Shown: positions 19,395-32,095, counted from the stretch's first letter. The stretch: DNA of 64,000 bases from Rhodococcus triatomae BKS 15-14 (GCA_000341795.1 AODO01000024.1:62001-126000); one strand, 5' to 3'. Numbers and translations: made by a program. The notes: a model not told the origin generated them from the letters alone.

Positions 19395-20347
19395 TTGATC
19401 ACCACCGGGTTCACCGGCGCGCCGGTGGCGCGGTGGATCTTGAGCGGCGCTGCGACGTAGAAGAACTCGTAGACACCGTCCGCGGCGCAGTCGTCGGCCA
19501 GCTTCTCCAGATCGCAGATCTCCGTGAAGGCGATGCCCAGGTTGCGCATCAGTGCGTTGTGCAGAACGAGCGCGACGCCGTTGTGCGGATCCGTGGTGAC
19601 CTCGTTCGCGATCGTGTCGGTCACCAGGTTCGGGATCTCCTTGTCCTGGAACCACTGCACGAGCTCCGGTGAGTACACCAGGCCGGGCTCGCAGAAGTTC
19701 CCGTAGAAGGCCTCCGAGTCCTCGAAGAACAGGTCGAGGTGATTGGTGCGGATCACCAGGATGTCGCGCGGTTTGATCTCGATTCCCTGTGCGGCGGCGC
19801 ACTTCTCGAGGTCGGTGTGATCGAAGGTCTCACCCGCGCCGAGGTGGCCCGCGCCCCGGTACCGCGCCATGTCCAGCAGCACCGCCCGGCCGGCGACACC
19901 GCGCTGCGCGATCGGCTCGACGCTCGCCTTCTCCAGGCCGCCGACGGTGGTGCGGGCGTCGTAGCCGTTGTAGATCCGGCCGTCGTACCAGACGTGACCG
20001 AGCGCGTCGTACTGTGTGCTGCCCTGCAGGAACGCGTTGATCTTGTCGTCGGCGTAGTGGAGTCCGCCGGGGAACGCCGGGCCGTCACCGCCCTCGTCCC
20101 AATGCGATTCGTCGAGGATCATCTCCCGCGTCGCCGGGCTGCGTCCGGGCCACACCGGGTCGCCGTTGGGGTCGCCGATGAGGCGCTGGAGGGTGAACAG
20201 TGCGCCCTTCCGGATGAGGCCGACACCCGCCAGGACCTGTTCGGCGGTCAGGTAGTTCAGGCTGCCCACCTCGTCGTCGGCTCCCCACTTGCCCCAGTTG
20301 GACGGGGAGTCGGCGAGAAGCTCGGTGAGATCGGGGGTGGTGGTCAT
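19391..20347 (-). CDS. Cyclase-family (kynurenine formamidase-like) hydrolase
   Basis: A 318-residue metal-dependent hydrolase of the cyclase family. The metal-site region reads GSTQYDALGHVWYDG, the variant common in actinobacterial members rather than the HxGTHxD of classical kynurenine formamidases. Other members hydrolyse amides, lactones or ring compounds. The ATG at 20347 follows a GAGAGG site; the longer frame upstream crosses the palindrome at 20381-20412. It is the first gene of a two-gene unit with the acyl-CoA synthetase. The actual ring or amide substrate cannot be read from sequence. Confidence 0.8.
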   Translation of the reverse strand: MTTTPDLTELLADSPSNWGKWGADDEVGSLNYLTAEQVLAGVGLIRKGALFTLQRLIGDPNGDPVWPGRSPATREMILDESHWDEGGDGPAFPGGLHYADDKINAFLQGSTQYDALGHVWYDGRIYNGYDARTTVGGLEKASVEPIAQRGVAGRAVLLDMARYRGAGHLGAGETFDHTDLEKCAAAQGIEIKPRDILVIRTNHLDLFFEDSEAFYGNFCEPGLVYSPELVQWFQDKEIPNLVTDTIANEVTTDPHNGVALVLHNALMRNLGIAFTEICDLEKLADDCAADGVYEFFYVAAPLKIHRATGAPVNPVVIK

Positions 20348-20380
20348 GTGCACCTCTCGAGTGGCTCGGGTTTGCAGGAT

Positions 20381-20412
20381 TGAACCTTTCGATCGAACGT
20401 TCGGCCGGTTCA
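20381..20412. promoter_or_regulatory. Operator-like palindromes upstream of cyclase operon
   Basis: TGAACC (20381-20386) and GGTTCA (20407-20412) form an outer repeat, and CGAACGTTCG (20394-20403) is a perfect inner palindrome. They lie 34-65 bp upstream of the cyclase start and downstream of the hybrid regulator gene, so that regulator is the natural candidate to bind them. Confidence 0.55.
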
Positions 20413-20497
20413 GTGAGATCAGCGTCACACGAATTCCCGCGGCGGTCAAGTGTCATACCGCCGCCGAAATCTGCACCCGGGCAGCGACTTTCCGAGT

Positions 20498-21340
20498 TCA
20501 GCCAGGCTGAACCTGCATCATCGCCAGCGCGTGGCCCGCGTAGTCGCGGGCCACCTCGGCAGGAGTCATCGATTCGGTGGGGGAGAACCAGTACGGCAGG
20601 GCCATGCACATCGTCGCCACGGCCCGTGCCGTGTTGCGCGGGTCGGAGGTCGTGAAGGAGCCGTCGGCGGCGGCCGCGACGGCGGCATCGTCGAGTCGCC
20701 CCTGCAGACGTCGACGCGCCTCGGTGACCGCGCTGCGATCGGGTTCCTCCAGGCTCCGCATCTCGGTGGCCGTGATGAAGGCGAGGTCCCGGCGGACCGT
20801 GTGGCACAGGGCGATCGCCTCGACCATGAGCGCGAACCTCTCGGCCGGCGTCCCGCCCTCGGCGTCCGCGGCCGCGACCCGCCACTCCATGTCCTCCATG
20901 GTTCGCGTCATCAACGTGACGAGAAGGTGCTGCTTGCTGCGGTGATAGTGATAGATGCCGGCCACGCTGCTCTCCGCGGCATGTGCCACCAGGCGCATCG
21001 TCGCACCGTGGTAACCCAGGTCGGTGAAGACCTGGACCGCCGCCCGCAGTGCGGGGTCGAGGTCGAGCTCCGCGAAGGTACGCCAGCCGGTCGACGTCGG
21101 TCCCGCCGCCGGCTCGGTGGGCGCCCGGTCGGGCAGCGGGGTCAGCAGGTGGGAGGCCGGGACGTCGAGGTAGCGGGCGATCTCGTGCAGTCGGTCGATG
21201 GTCAGCGCCACCTTCCCGTTCTCGATCGCGCTCATCGTTCCCACACTCACGCCGATCCCGGCCGCGAGGGCCCGCAGCGTCGTTCCGGACTGCGCGCGGG
21301 CCCGGCGCACCGCGGCTCCGGTCGGGTTGTGTTCGGCCAT
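20498..21340 (-). CDS. Hybrid XRE-TetR transcriptional regulator
   Basis: A 280-residue protein with two DNA-binding modules. Residues about 8-65 are a Cro/CI-type helix-turn-helix (LRALAAGIGVSVGTMSAIENG and VALTIDRLHEIARYLDV). From about residue 95 follows a TetR-type unit with its own helix-turn-helix (MRLVAHAAESSVAGIYHYHR then SKQHLLVTLM) and an alpha-helical ligand domain. It sits between the cyclase operon and a divergent paralogous synthetase, so it probably controls both. Start ATG at 21340 is the natural N-terminus. The fusion is not a frame artefact: one continuous frame covers both modules. Confidence 0.82.
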   Translation of the reverse strand: MAEHNPTGAAVRRARAQSGTTLRALAAGIGVSVGTMSAIENGKVALTIDRLHEIARYLDVPASHLLTPLPDRAPTEPAAGPTSTGWRTFAELDLDPALRAAVQVFTDLGYHGATMRLVAHAAESSVAGIYHYHRSKQHLLVTLMTRTMEDMEWRVAAADAEGGTPAERFALMVEAIALCHTVRRDLAFITATEMRSLEEPDRSAVTEARRRLQGRLDDAAVAAAADGSFTTSDPRNTARAVATMCMALPYWFSPTESMTPAEVARDYAGHALAMMQVQPG

Positions 21341-21430
21341 ACTGAACACGGTAGCGCCGACCGCAGCCCGCCGTAGACTGCACCGGGCGTCGACGGCGGC
21401 CGGACAGGAGTGTGACGAAGTGAGGGTCGG

Positions 21431-24478
<3,048 letters not shown>

Positions 24479-24637
24479 CGCGTCGTGTCCGAACATGCAT
24501 CGGAAGGGCACCGGTCCGCCGGGTGGCCCGCTGAACACGGCCGACTGCGAGATCCCGAGATGCTGCGTGTCGAGGGCGTGGACCGAGCCTCGGCAGCACT
24601 CGGGTGCGCCGCGCCTCGTCCCGGTGCAGTCGCTTCG

Positions 24638-25216
24638 TCAGTGCAGCTGGTTCTGCGCTGCTTCCAGCCCGACCCGCAACAGCAGCTCGACCGCGTCCGC
24701 GGCTTCCTCGCACACGAGGTCGAGTTCCTTGCGTTCGACCGACGAGAACGGCTTGAGCACGTAGTCGGCGGGGTCCATGCGGCCCGGCGGCCGGCCGATG
24801 CCGACGCGGGTGCGCAGGTAGTCCTTGGTGCCGAGGGCCTGTGAGATGGACCGCAGGCCGTTGTGCCCACCCTCGCCGCCGCCGAGCTTCAGCCGCAGGG
24901 TGCCGTAGTCGAGGTCGAGTTCGTCGTGCACGACCACGAGATTGCCGGGATCGACGGAGAAGAACCGGGCGAGCGCTGCGACGGGACGCCCCGACAGGTT
25001 CATGTACGACCGGGGCTTGGCGAGGATCACCTGGCGACCCGCGAGTCGGATGGTGACGGCGTCGGCGCCGGACTTCTTGTGCGCGCTGAACCGCGCCCGC
25101 TCACGGGCGGCGAGTGCCTCGACGACCATGAATCCCACGTTGTGCCGGGTCTTCTCGTACTGCGGGCCGGGATTGCCGAGGCCGACGACGAGTGCGGTGT
25201 CGGTGGAGTCGCTCAA
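24638..25216 (-). CDS. pth: Peptidyl-tRNA hydrolase
   Basis: A 192-residue enzyme that frees tRNA from dropped peptidyl-tRNAs. The N-terminus [20 protein letters not shown] contains the conserved Asn and catalytic His; the later [11 protein letters not shown] has the conserved Asp and GGHNGLRSI is also typical. Length is normal. It follows rplY on the same strand, the order known as Rv1015c-Rv1014c in M. tuberculosis. A strong hairpin lies between the two, so pth may use its own promoter or read-through. Confidence 0.95.
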   Translation of the reverse strand: MSDSTDTALVVGLGNPGPQYEKTRHNVGFMVVEALAARERARFSAHKKSGADAVTIRLAGRQVILAKPRSYMNLSGRPVAALARFFSVDPGNLVVVHDELDLDYGTLRLKLGGGEGGHNGLRSISQALGTKDYLRTRVGIGRPPGRMDPADYVLKPFSSVERKELDLVCEEAADAVELLLRVGLEAAQNQLH

Positions 25217-25242
25217 CGCGTTCGTTCCTGTCCTGTGAAACG

Positions 25243-25279
25243 CGACGACGCGCCGCCCTCGGTGGGCGACGCGTCGTCG
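25243..25279 (-). terminator. Hairpin between rplY and pth
   Basis: CGACGACGCG pairs with CGCGTCGTCG, and inside it CGCCC pairs with GGGCG around TCGGT, with a single-base mismatch between the two stems. It lies between rplY (upstream) and pth and could terminate or attenuate. Confidence 0.6.
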
Positions 25280-25308
25280 ACGTCAACTGATGTGGTCCGC
25301 GGAGCGGA

Positions 25309-25929
25309 TCAGGCCTCTTCGCCCTCGGCTGCCTCGGTGCCCTCGGCGGCCTCTTCACCGGCGCCCTCGAGCGACTCGGCGGACGGCGCCTCGACGATGT
25401 TCACGAGCAGCAGCTCGGCGTCGTCCTGCAGCGCGACGCCGGACGGCAGGGTGACGCTGCCGGCGAGGATCTGGGTGCCGGCCTCGGCGCCCTCGATGGA
25501 GATCTCGACCTGCTCGGGGATGTTCAGGGCGTCGGCCTCGACCTTGACGGTGGTGACGTCCTGGGTGACGAGGGTGCCGGAGCCGGCCTCGCCGGTGAGG
25601 ACGACGGGGACCTCGACGGTGACCTTCTCGCCCTTCTTGACCACGAGAAGGTCGGCGTGCTCGATGTGGCGACGGATCGGGTGGACGACCACGGACTTGG
25701 TCAGTGCGAGCTGCTCCGCGCCGTCGATGTTGAGGTTGATGACGGCGTTGGTGCCGTGGGCGCGCAGGATCGCGGCGAACTCACGAGCGTTGACGCTGAG
25801 GTGCTGCGGGTCGGTGCCGTGGCCGTACAGGACGGCGGGCACGTTGCCGTCGCGGCGGGCGCGGCGGGCGGCGCCCTTGCCGAACTCGGTGCGGACGGCG
25901 GCGTTGAGGTTGTTGACGTCGGTCGACAT
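25309..25929 (-). CDS. rplY: Ribosomal protein bL25 (CTC form)
   Basis: A 206-residue 50S subunit protein of the long CTC/general-stress form. The N-terminal 5S-RNA-binding part has [25 protein letters not shown] beta-rich C-terminal domain follows, then a very acidic Glu/Ala tail of about 25 residues. The ATG at 25929 has an AGGAG site 10 bases upstream; longer frames lack conservation. It precedes pth. Confidence 0.93.
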   Translation of the reverse strand: MSTDVNNLNAAVRTEFGKGAARRARRDGNVPAVLYGHGTDPQHLSVNAREFAAILRAHGTNAVINLNIDGAEQLALTKSVVVHPIRRHIEHADLLVVKKGEKVTVEVPVVLTGEAGSGTLVTQDVTTVKVEADALNIPEQVEISIEGAEAGTQILAGSVTLPSGVALQDDAELLLVNIVEAPSAESLEGAGEEAAEGTEAAEGEEA

Positions 25930-26123
25930 GGGGAAACAGCTCCTACGGCTCACATCAGGGGTTTGCTGGGTATCGGCTCTACGGGGGGCGACTGACGCGC
26001 ACGGCCCCGGAGCAACGCTCACTGGTGTAGCCGTGGCCGCGTCGATCACGGTGAACCTGCACCTAGCGGGTCCGCCCTCGCCGAGACAACGCAGGACAGC
26101 TTACCGGACCGCGGCGTGGACGG

Positions 26124-27386
26124 CTAATCGTCGGACAGTGCGCGGACGGCGGGGCTCGTGGAGCGGCGCACGAAGTCGCATTCGGTGAGCCGATCGGTGC
26201 GGCCGAGGTCCAGTGACAGGTGCACGGAGTCCGCGAGCCGGTACGGCCTGCCGTCGATCACGGAACCGAGGGTACGGCGCAGCCGTGAGATCTCCGCACG
26301 AATCGCGACGGCGTGATCGGGGTCGCCGTACAGGCCGCAGCTGAGCTCGGTGACCGACAGTCCACGCGCCCCTGCGCGGTGCAGCAGGAGCAGGATCTCG
26401 GCATGCCGGCTCGACAGGGGAGCGCGCCAGGAGCTGTCGGATCCGGACACCACGACCACCGGTGAACCCGACAGGTCCAACCGCATCACGATACGCGCGT
26501 CCTCGCCTGCGGGACGGATCACCCAGCCGCCGGCGACGCGCTCCGGGGAGCACGCGCCGAGTCCGGGGACCGTCACGGTCCGGTCGCTCCGCGGCGCCGC
26601 GACACGCTTGGTGGCCGCGACCCCGGACGCGTGCGCGACCCAGCCGTTGTCGTCGACGACGAGGACGGGTCCGGCGCTGGACGCCAGCACGGGCGCCACG
26701 GTCAGGCGGAGGCGTTCGAGCCGCGACTCGCGGTGCCGCCAGAGCTGTGCCTGCGCGAGCCTGACGGCGGTCTCGACCAGTGCGACGACGGTGGGGTGCA
26801 GGGTGAGAGCGGGCCCACTGACGTCGACGACACCGAGCAGATCACCGGTCCGGGGGTCGTGGACGGGAGCGGCCGTGCAGTACCAGGGGTGCTGGGTCTG
26901 CTCGAAGTGCTCGCCCGAGAAGAGCTGCACCGGAGCGCCTTCGGCGATCGCGGTGCCGATCGCGTTCGTTCCGACGGCCTCCTCCGTCCAGGTGGCGCCT
27001 TCCCGGAATCCGAGTGCATCCGCCCGTGCGCGCACCCGCGCCGAACCCGAACGCCACAGGATGACTCCGTCCGCGTCCGTCACGACCATCAACAGGTGGG
27101 AGGCGTCGGCCACCGCGGAGATCACCTGGTCGAGGTCGGCGATCACCTCGGCGAGGGCCGATCGCCTGCGGCGTCGCTCGATCTCGTCGACGGCGAGCAC
27201 CGCCCGCGCGTTGGCGCCGTCGGGGGTGAGGCCGGAGCTCAGCGCGCGGCTCCACGAGCGCTGCACGACGGCGCGCGGCTGCACGTCCGTCCGGCCGCCA
27301 CTGATGACGGCGTCGTGCATGCGCACCAGGTCGCGGGCACGGCGGGAGAGGTCCGTGCCCGGTTCGATCGCGCTGAAGCTGCCCAC
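26124..27386 (-). CDS. GAF-domain transcriptional activator (AcoR-like, no sigma-54 domain)
   Basis: A 420-residue regulator. About residues 60-200 form a GAF sensor domain with the AcoR-type stretches VVTDADGVILWR and EEAVGTNAIGTAI. The sigma-54-interacting AAA+ domain of true AcoR is missing. The C-terminal 100 residues contain a winged-helix-like region (LSSRHAEILLLLHRAG). It is divergent from the flavin monooxygenase at 27563, the usual arrangement for GAF activators of monooxygenase or dehydrogenase genes, and probably activates it in response to a substrate. Confidence 0.82.
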   Translation of the reverse strand: MGSFSAIEPGTDLSRRARDLVRMHDAVISGGRTDVQPRAVVQRSWSRALSSGLTPDGANARAVLAVDEIERRRRRSALAEVIADLDQVISAVADASHLLMVVTDADGVILWRSGSARVRARADALGFREGATWTEEAVGTNAIGTAIAEGAPVQLFSGEHFEQTQHPWYCTAAPVHDPRTGDLLGVVDVSGPALTLHPTVVALVETAVRLAQAQLWRHRESRLERLRLTVAPVLASSAGPVLVVDDNGWVAHASGVAATKRVAAPRSDRTVTVPGLGACSPERVAGGWVIRPAGEDARIVMRLDLSGSPVVVVSGSDSSWRAPLSSRHAEILLLLHRAGARGLSVTELSCGLYGDPDHAVAIRAEISRLRRTLGSVIDGRPYRLADSVHLSLDLGRTDRLTECDFVRRSTSPAVRALSDD

Positions 27387-27425
27387 GCACTCCGTCTCTC
27401 GTCGCCGGTGTCGCGAGCATATGCC

Positions 27426-27543
27426 GTGACTGTGTCGGGTGTCACACGTGCCGAGGTGGGTGTTCGTCCGTTCGGGATTCGTGCAACGCGCTGCAACGCT
27501 TGTCGGCGACGCCCGGCCGGAGTGTGCTCTGTGTCACACACAG
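27426..27543. promoter_or_regulatory. Repeated GTGTCACAC elements in divergent promoter
   Basis: GTGTCACAC occurs at 27439-27447 and 27531-27539. The first lies in a GTGAC-N10-GTCAC repeat (27426-27445); the second lies in CTGTGT-CAC-ACACAG (27529-27543), ending 20 bp before the monooxygenase start. They are likely binding sites for the divergent GAF regulator. Confidence 0.5.
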
Positions 27544-27562
27544 GACGGAAGGGATTGGCGCC

Positions 27563-29410
27563 ATGACACAGACACTCGACCCTGCGGTTCGCACCGACAC
27601 CGGGTCACCGAGGGAGCGCGTCGACGCCTGGCTGGCGGCGTTCGAGGCCGCGCTCGCGGCCCGGGACGTGCCGGCGGCTGCGGATCTGTTCGCCGTCGAC
27701 GGCTTCTGGCGCGACCTCGTCTCGTTCACGTGGAACATCAAGACGGTCGAGGGGCGCGACGGCGTCGCGCACATGCTGCGCGAGCGCCTCGAGGACACCG
27801 ACCCGTCCGGCTTCCGTGCCACCGAGGAACCCATGGAGGCGGACGGGGTGGTGTCCGCCTGGATCGTCTTCGAGACGGCCACGGGCCGCGGCGAGGGGCA
27901 CCTGCGCCTGAAGGAGGAGCCATGGGGGCCGGGGGGTCGGGACGTCGCGTGGACCTTCCTGACGACGCTGCAGGAACTCACCGGCCACGAGGAGGGCAAG
28001 GGTGCCCGCCGTCCGATGGGTGCGAAGCACGGCGCGGATCCGAACCGTGTCACCTGGTCCGAGCAGCGAGAGATCGAGGAGCGGGAACTCGGGTACACGA
28101 CCCAGCCCTACGTGGTGATCGTCGGCGGCGGGCAGGGTGGCATCGCGCTCGGCGCCCGGATGCGGCAGCTGGGCGTGCCGACACTGGTGCTCGACAAGCA
28201 CGACCGGCCCGGCGACCAGTGGCGTGGCCGCTACAAGTCGTTGTGCCTGCACGACCCGGTCTGGTACGACCACCTTCCCTACATGCCTTTTCCGGACAAC
28301 TGGCCGGTGTTCGCGCCGAAGGACAAGATCGGCGACTGGCTCGAGATGTACACGCGGGTGATGGAGGTTCCGTACTGGTCGCGGACGACCTGTACGTCCG
28401 CGTCCTACGACGAGGAGCTCGGCACGTGGACCGTCGAGGTGGTCCGCGACGGTGAGCCGGTCAAGCTGCGGCCGAGACAGTTGGTGCTCGCGACCGGAAT
28501 GTCCGGCAAGGCGAACGTCCCCTCGTTCCCCGGCATGGAGCGGTTCCGTGGGGACCAGCACCACTCCAGTGCGCATCCCGGTCCCGACGCGTACGCGGGC
28601 AAGAAGGCCGTGGTGATCGGTGCGAACAACTCGGCTCACGACATCTGTGGCGCGCTGTGGGAGCACGGTGCGGACGTGACGATGGTCCAGCGCTCGTCGA
28701 CGCACATCGTGAAGTCCGATTCCCTGATGGATCTCGGTCTCGGCGACCTGTACTCCGAGCGGGCGCTGGCGGCCGGAATGACCACGCACAAGGCGGATCT
28801 CACGTTCGCGTCCCTGCCGTACCGGATCATGCACGAGTTCCAGATCCCGATCTACGAGAAGATCCGCGCCCGCGACGCCGACTTCTACGATCGCCTGGAG
28901 GCGGTCGGTTTCCAGCACGACTTCGGTGACGACGGCTCCGGACTGTTCATGAAGTACCTGCGCCGCGGCTCGGGCTACTACATCGACGTCGGGGCCGCGG
29001 AGCTCGTCGCGAACGGTGACATCGCCCTGGCGCACGGCAACGTGCGCGAACTCACCGAGAACTCGGTGATTCTCGAGGACGGCACCGAGCTCGAAGCCGA
29101 TGTCGTGGTCTACGCGACCGGGTACGGGTCGATGAACGGCTGGGCCGCGGACCTGATGGGGCAGGAGATCGCCGACAAGGTCGGCAAGTGCTGGGGCCTG
29201 GGCTCGGAGACCACCAAGGATCCGGGACCGTGGGAGGGAGAGCAGCGCAACATGTGGAAGCCGACGCAGCAGGAGGCGCTGTGGTTCCACGGCGGCAACC
29301 TGCACCAGTCGCGGCACTACTCGCTGTACCTGGCACTGCAGCTGAAGGCGCGGTACGAGGGCATTCCGACACCGGTGTACGGGCTGCAGGAGGTACACCA
29401 TCCGAGCTGA
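27563..29410 (+). CDS. Flavin-containing monooxygenase with N-terminal SnoaL-like domain
   Basis: A 615-residue FAD/NAD(P)H enzyme. About residues 20-160 look like an NTF2/SnoaL domain (FEAALAARDVPAAADLFAVD, GFWRDLVSFTW). The FAD site IVGGGQGGIALG follows near residue 190, the NAD(P) site is the variant VIGANNSAHD, and the FMO-type FRGDQHHSS and VVYATGYGSMNGW are clear. Such proteins oxygenate carbonyls, amines or sulfides; many actinobacterial members are annotated as putative Baeyer-Villiger or FMO enzymes. Start ATG at 27563 has GGAAGG upstream. Substrate not identifiable; the GAF activator opposite suggests induction. Confidence 0.85.
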   Translation: MTQTLDPAVRTDTGSPRERVDAWLAAFEAALAARDVPAAADLFAVDGFWRDLVSFTWNIKTVEGRDGVAHMLRERLEDTDPSGFRATEEPMEADGVVSAWIVFETATGRGEGHLRLKEEPWGPGGRDVAWTFLTTLQELTGHEEGKGARRPMGAKHGADPNRVTWSEQREIEERELGYTTQPYVVIVGGGQGGIALGARMRQLGVPTLVLDKHDRPGDQWRGRYKSLCLHDPVWYDHLPYMPFPDNWPVFAPKDKIGDWLEMYTRVMEVPYWSRTTCTSASYDEELGTWTVEVVRDGEPVKLRPRQLVLATGMSGKANVPSFPGMERFRGDQHHSSAHPGPDAYAGKKAVVIGANNSAHDICGALWEHGADVTMVQRSSTHIVKSDSLMDLGLGDLYSERALAAGMTTHKADLTFASLPYRIMHEFQIPIYEKIRARDADFYDRLEAVGFQHDFGDDGSGLFMKYLRRGSGYYIDVGAAELVANGDIALAHGNVRELTENSVILEDGTELEADVVVYATGYGSMNGWAADLMGQEIADKVGKCWGLGSETTKDPGPWEGEQRNMWKPTQQEALWFHGGNLHQSRHYSLYLALQLKARYEGIPTPVYGLQEVHHPS

Positions 29411-29422
29411 CCGGGTTCGGTT

Positions 29423-29454
29423 GCACGCCTTCTCGTCGCGACGGGAAGGCGTGC
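29423..29454. terminator. Hairpin terminator after monooxygenase
   Basis: GCACGCCTTC and GAAGGCGTGC form a perfect 10-bp stem around a 12-base loop that is itself a CGTCGCGACG palindrome. It lies 12 bases after the monooxygenase stop, facing egtE. Confidence 0.75.
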
Positions 29455-29528
29455 GCTCGCCCCGCCGCGTTCACACAGGTGACACCGACCGGGAACCGGC
29501 GACGTGCCGGCGAGCGGTGTGGTGGGGG

Positions 29529-30698
29529 TCACAGTCCCCCGACCGCGGCGACGAGACGTTCGAGGTCCTCGAAGGTGTTGAAGTAGTGCGGTGACGCGCG
29601 CAGCACTCCGTCGAGTCCGCGGCGCGTCATGTCCACTCGGGTCGACCCGCGGCCGCTGACCGTGACGGTGATGTCGTCGGCTGCCAACGACTCCCGGACC
29701 GCGGCGGGATCGATCCCGTCGACAGTGAACGAGACGATGCCGCTGCGGTGTCCGCCCAGGTCGTGGATGGTGACTCCGGGGAGGGACGCCAGCTCGGTGC
29801 GGGCGAACTCCGCTCGCGCCGAGACCGCGGACGCCACCTCGTCGATCCCGAGGTCGAGCAGGTACCGGACCGCCGCGCCGAGGCCGAGCCGGGCCGCGAC
29901 CGAGCACTCCCAGAACTCGAATCGTGAGGCGTCGGGAGCGAGCCGGTATCCGGTCTCCTCCGCCCACTGGGCTCCGTGCAGGTCGAGCGCCGCGGGCTCC
30001 ATGCTCCGTGCGAGCTCGGGTCGCAGGTACAGGAACCCGGTGCCGCGCGGGCCGCGGAGCCACTTGCGTCCCGTCGCGGACAGGGCGTCGACACCGAGTT
30101 CGCGGACGTCGACCGGGACCTGGCCGACCGACTGGCAGGCGTCGAGCAGAACGAGCGCACCCACCCCGTGGGCGAGGTCGACCACCTCCCGGACGGGATT
30201 GATCAGGCCCCCGTTCGTCGGGGCGTGAACGAGGGAGACCAACCGCACCCGCTCGTCGAGCATCCGGTGCAGGGCGTCGACGTCGATTTCGCCGGACGGG
30301 GCCGACGGCACGACCTCGACACTCGCGCCGCTGGATCGGGCCCGCTGGAACGCCGCGATCGCGTTGCTGGCGTACTCGACCTCGCTGACGAGGATGCGGT
30401 CGCCCGGCCCGAGGGGAACGGAGTAGAAGAAGTCCGCCCACCCGCGGGTGGCGCTCTCGACGAGCGCGAGGTCGGCGGGCTGGGCGCCGATCAACTGTGC
30501 GATCGCGACCTTGACGTCGGCGAGGTCGTCGGCGCGTTCGGCGGCCGCCCGATAGCCACCGACCTCGGCCTCACGCCGCAGATGGCCGACGACCTCGTCG
30601 AGGACGGGGGCCGATGGCAGCGACGATCCGGCGCTGTCCAGGAACACCCGATCCACGCATCCGGGAGTGTCGGCGCGGACGCGGTCCAGATCGAGCAT
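29529..30698 (-). CDS. egtE: Ergothioneine biosynthesis PLP-dependent C-S lyase EgtE
   Basis: A 389-residue class V aminotransferase-fold enzyme. The PLP lysine is in SATGRKWLRGPRGTGFL and LLDACQSVGQVP holds the PLP-nitrogen aspartate. In ergothioneine synthesis EgtE cleaves the hercynylcysteine sulfoxide C-S bond to give ergothioneine. The assignment rests on the adjacent egtABCD genes as well as the fold; alone it would read as a cysteine-desulfurase-like protein. The ATG at 30698 has GGAGG five bases upstream; an ATG at 30713 lies before that site. It is divergent from egtA. Confidence 0.85.
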   Translation of the reverse strand: MLDLDRVRADTPGCVDRVFLDSAGSSLPSAPVLDEVVGHLRREAEVGGYRAAAERADDLADVKVAIAQLIGAQPADLALVESATRGWADFFYSVPLGPGDRILVSEVEYASNAIAAFQRARSSGASVEVVPSAPSGEIDVDALHRMLDERVRLVSLVHAPTNGGLINPVREVVDLAHGVGALVLLDACQSVGQVPVDVRELGVDALSATGRKWLRGPRGTGFLYLRPELARSMEPAALDLHGAQWAEETGYRLAPDASRFEFWECSVAARLGLGAAVRYLLDLGIDEVASAVSARAEFARTELASLPGVTIHDLGGHRSGIVSFTVDGIDPAAVRESLAADDITVTVSGRGSTRVDMTRRGLDGVLRASPHYFNTFEDLERLVAAVGGL

Positions 30699-30841
30699 CG
30701 GGCCTCCATGCATCGGTCGAGGTCTGGTTCGACGCTACCCGGGCACCGTGGTGTGTGCGTGATGACAGGGACGGCGAATCCGGTCTACCCTCGGTCACGT
30801 TCTGTGATCCGCACATGCTTTCCGATGATCGGAGCGCGGCG

Positions 30842-32095
30842 ATGACCATGGCGACACGCACGGGATCGGCCCGGCTCACCACCAGGGCCGCGGCAGAGGC
30901 ATATGTCGGTGGCGTCTGCTTCAAACTCGGGCCCCCGCGGCTCGTCGGTGCGGAGCTGGAGTGGCTGACGAGCACCCCCGACGGGGGCCGTCCACGCCCG
31001 GAGGACTTCGCGGTCGCGCTCGGGCCGCACGCGCCGTCCTCGATCGTCCCGGACACACCCGCGCGGCCACTTCCCGGAGGCAGCGTGGTGACCCTCGAAC
31101 CGGGCGGTCAGATCGAACTGTCCAGTGCCCCGATGTCCTCGGTGGAGGAACTGAGCGCGGCGCTCACCGCCGACGCCGACAGGTTGGAGCGACTGCTCGC
31201 CGAATCGGCGATCTCCATGCGATCGGGTGCCGCGGACACGGAACGCGCCGCGGAGCGCATCCTCCCCGCTTCCAGATACCGGGCGATGCAGGACCGTTTC
31301 GACCGCATCGGCCCGTTCGGGCGACTGATGATGTGCAACACGACCGCCACTCAGGTCAGCGTCGACGCAGGTGCGGACGAGGACGAGATCGCGCGGCGTT
31401 GGCGCGCCCTGTACGCGATCGGCCCCGCCATGGTCGCTGCGTTCGCGTGCTCGCCCCGGCTGGCCGGGATCCCCGGCGGCCGGTGGGCCTCGCAGCGGAT
31501 GCGGACCTGGTTCGAACTCGATCCCGGGCGCACCGCTCCGCCACTGCTGTCCGACCCGATCGGCGACTACGCGAAGTGGGCGGTGGACGCGCCACTGTTG
31601 TGTGTCCGGGGGGGATGCGGAGGCCGGCCCGACGACGACTGGTCGGTTCCGGGTGACGCCAGCTTCGCGGAGTGGATTGCCGGAGGACTCGATTCGGTGA
31701 TCGGGCGGGGGCCGACGCTGTCCGACCTGGACTACCACCTGACCACACTGTTCCCGCCGGTGCGGGCCACCGGGTACTTCGAGGTGCGCTACCTCGACGC
31801 GCAACCCGGCACGGGATGGCGGACCCCGCTTGCCGCGCTGTTCGCACTGTTCGGCGATCCGGCCACCGTCGACGAAGCCACCGCGATCGCCGCACCCACC
31901 GCAGGACGGTGGCGCTGCGCCGCCGAGCTCGGGCTGATCGAACCCGAATTACGCACCGCTGCAGCCGCTCTGCTCGATCTCGCCGCGTCCCGGTCGGGGA
32001 CGTTCGCGCCCGACCTCGACGTGGCCGCGGAGCGATGTCGCCGTGGCCGCACCGTGACCGGGGAACCCGCAGGAACGAAGGTGGCCCGTCGATGA
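30842..32095 (+). CDS. egtA: Glutamate-cysteine ligase EgtA
   Basis: A 417-residue ATP-dependent ligase of the glutamate-cysteine ligase family 2. It makes gamma-glutamylcysteine, the sulfur donor for EgtB in the mycobacterial-type pathway. Visible features are VGAELEWLT near the N-terminus, LEPGGQIELSSAP (substrate loop near residue 90) and ATGYFEVRYLDAQPG near the C-terminal third. Start ATG at 30842 follows GGAG; an ATG two codons later is possible. It overlaps egtB by 4 bases. Confidence 0.9.
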   Translation: MTMATRTGSARLTTRAAAEAYVGGVCFKLGPPRLVGAELEWLTSTPDGGRPRPEDFAVALGPHAPSSIVPDTPARPLPGGSVVTLEPGGQIELSSAPMSSVEELSAALTADADRLERLLAESAISMRSGAADTERAAERILPASRYRAMQDRFDRIGPFGRLMMCNTTATQVSVDAGADEDEIARRWRALYAIGPAMVAAFACSPRLAGIPGGRWASQRMRTWFELDPGRTAPPLLSDPIGDYAKWAVDAPLLCVRGGCGGRPDDDWSVPGDASFAEWIAGGLDSVIGRGPTLSDLDYHLTTLFPPVRATGYFEVRYLDAQPGTGWRTPLAALFALFGDPATVDEATAIAAPTAGRWRCAAELGLIEPELRTAAAALLDLAASRSGTFAPDLDVAAERCRRGRTVTGEPAGTKVARR

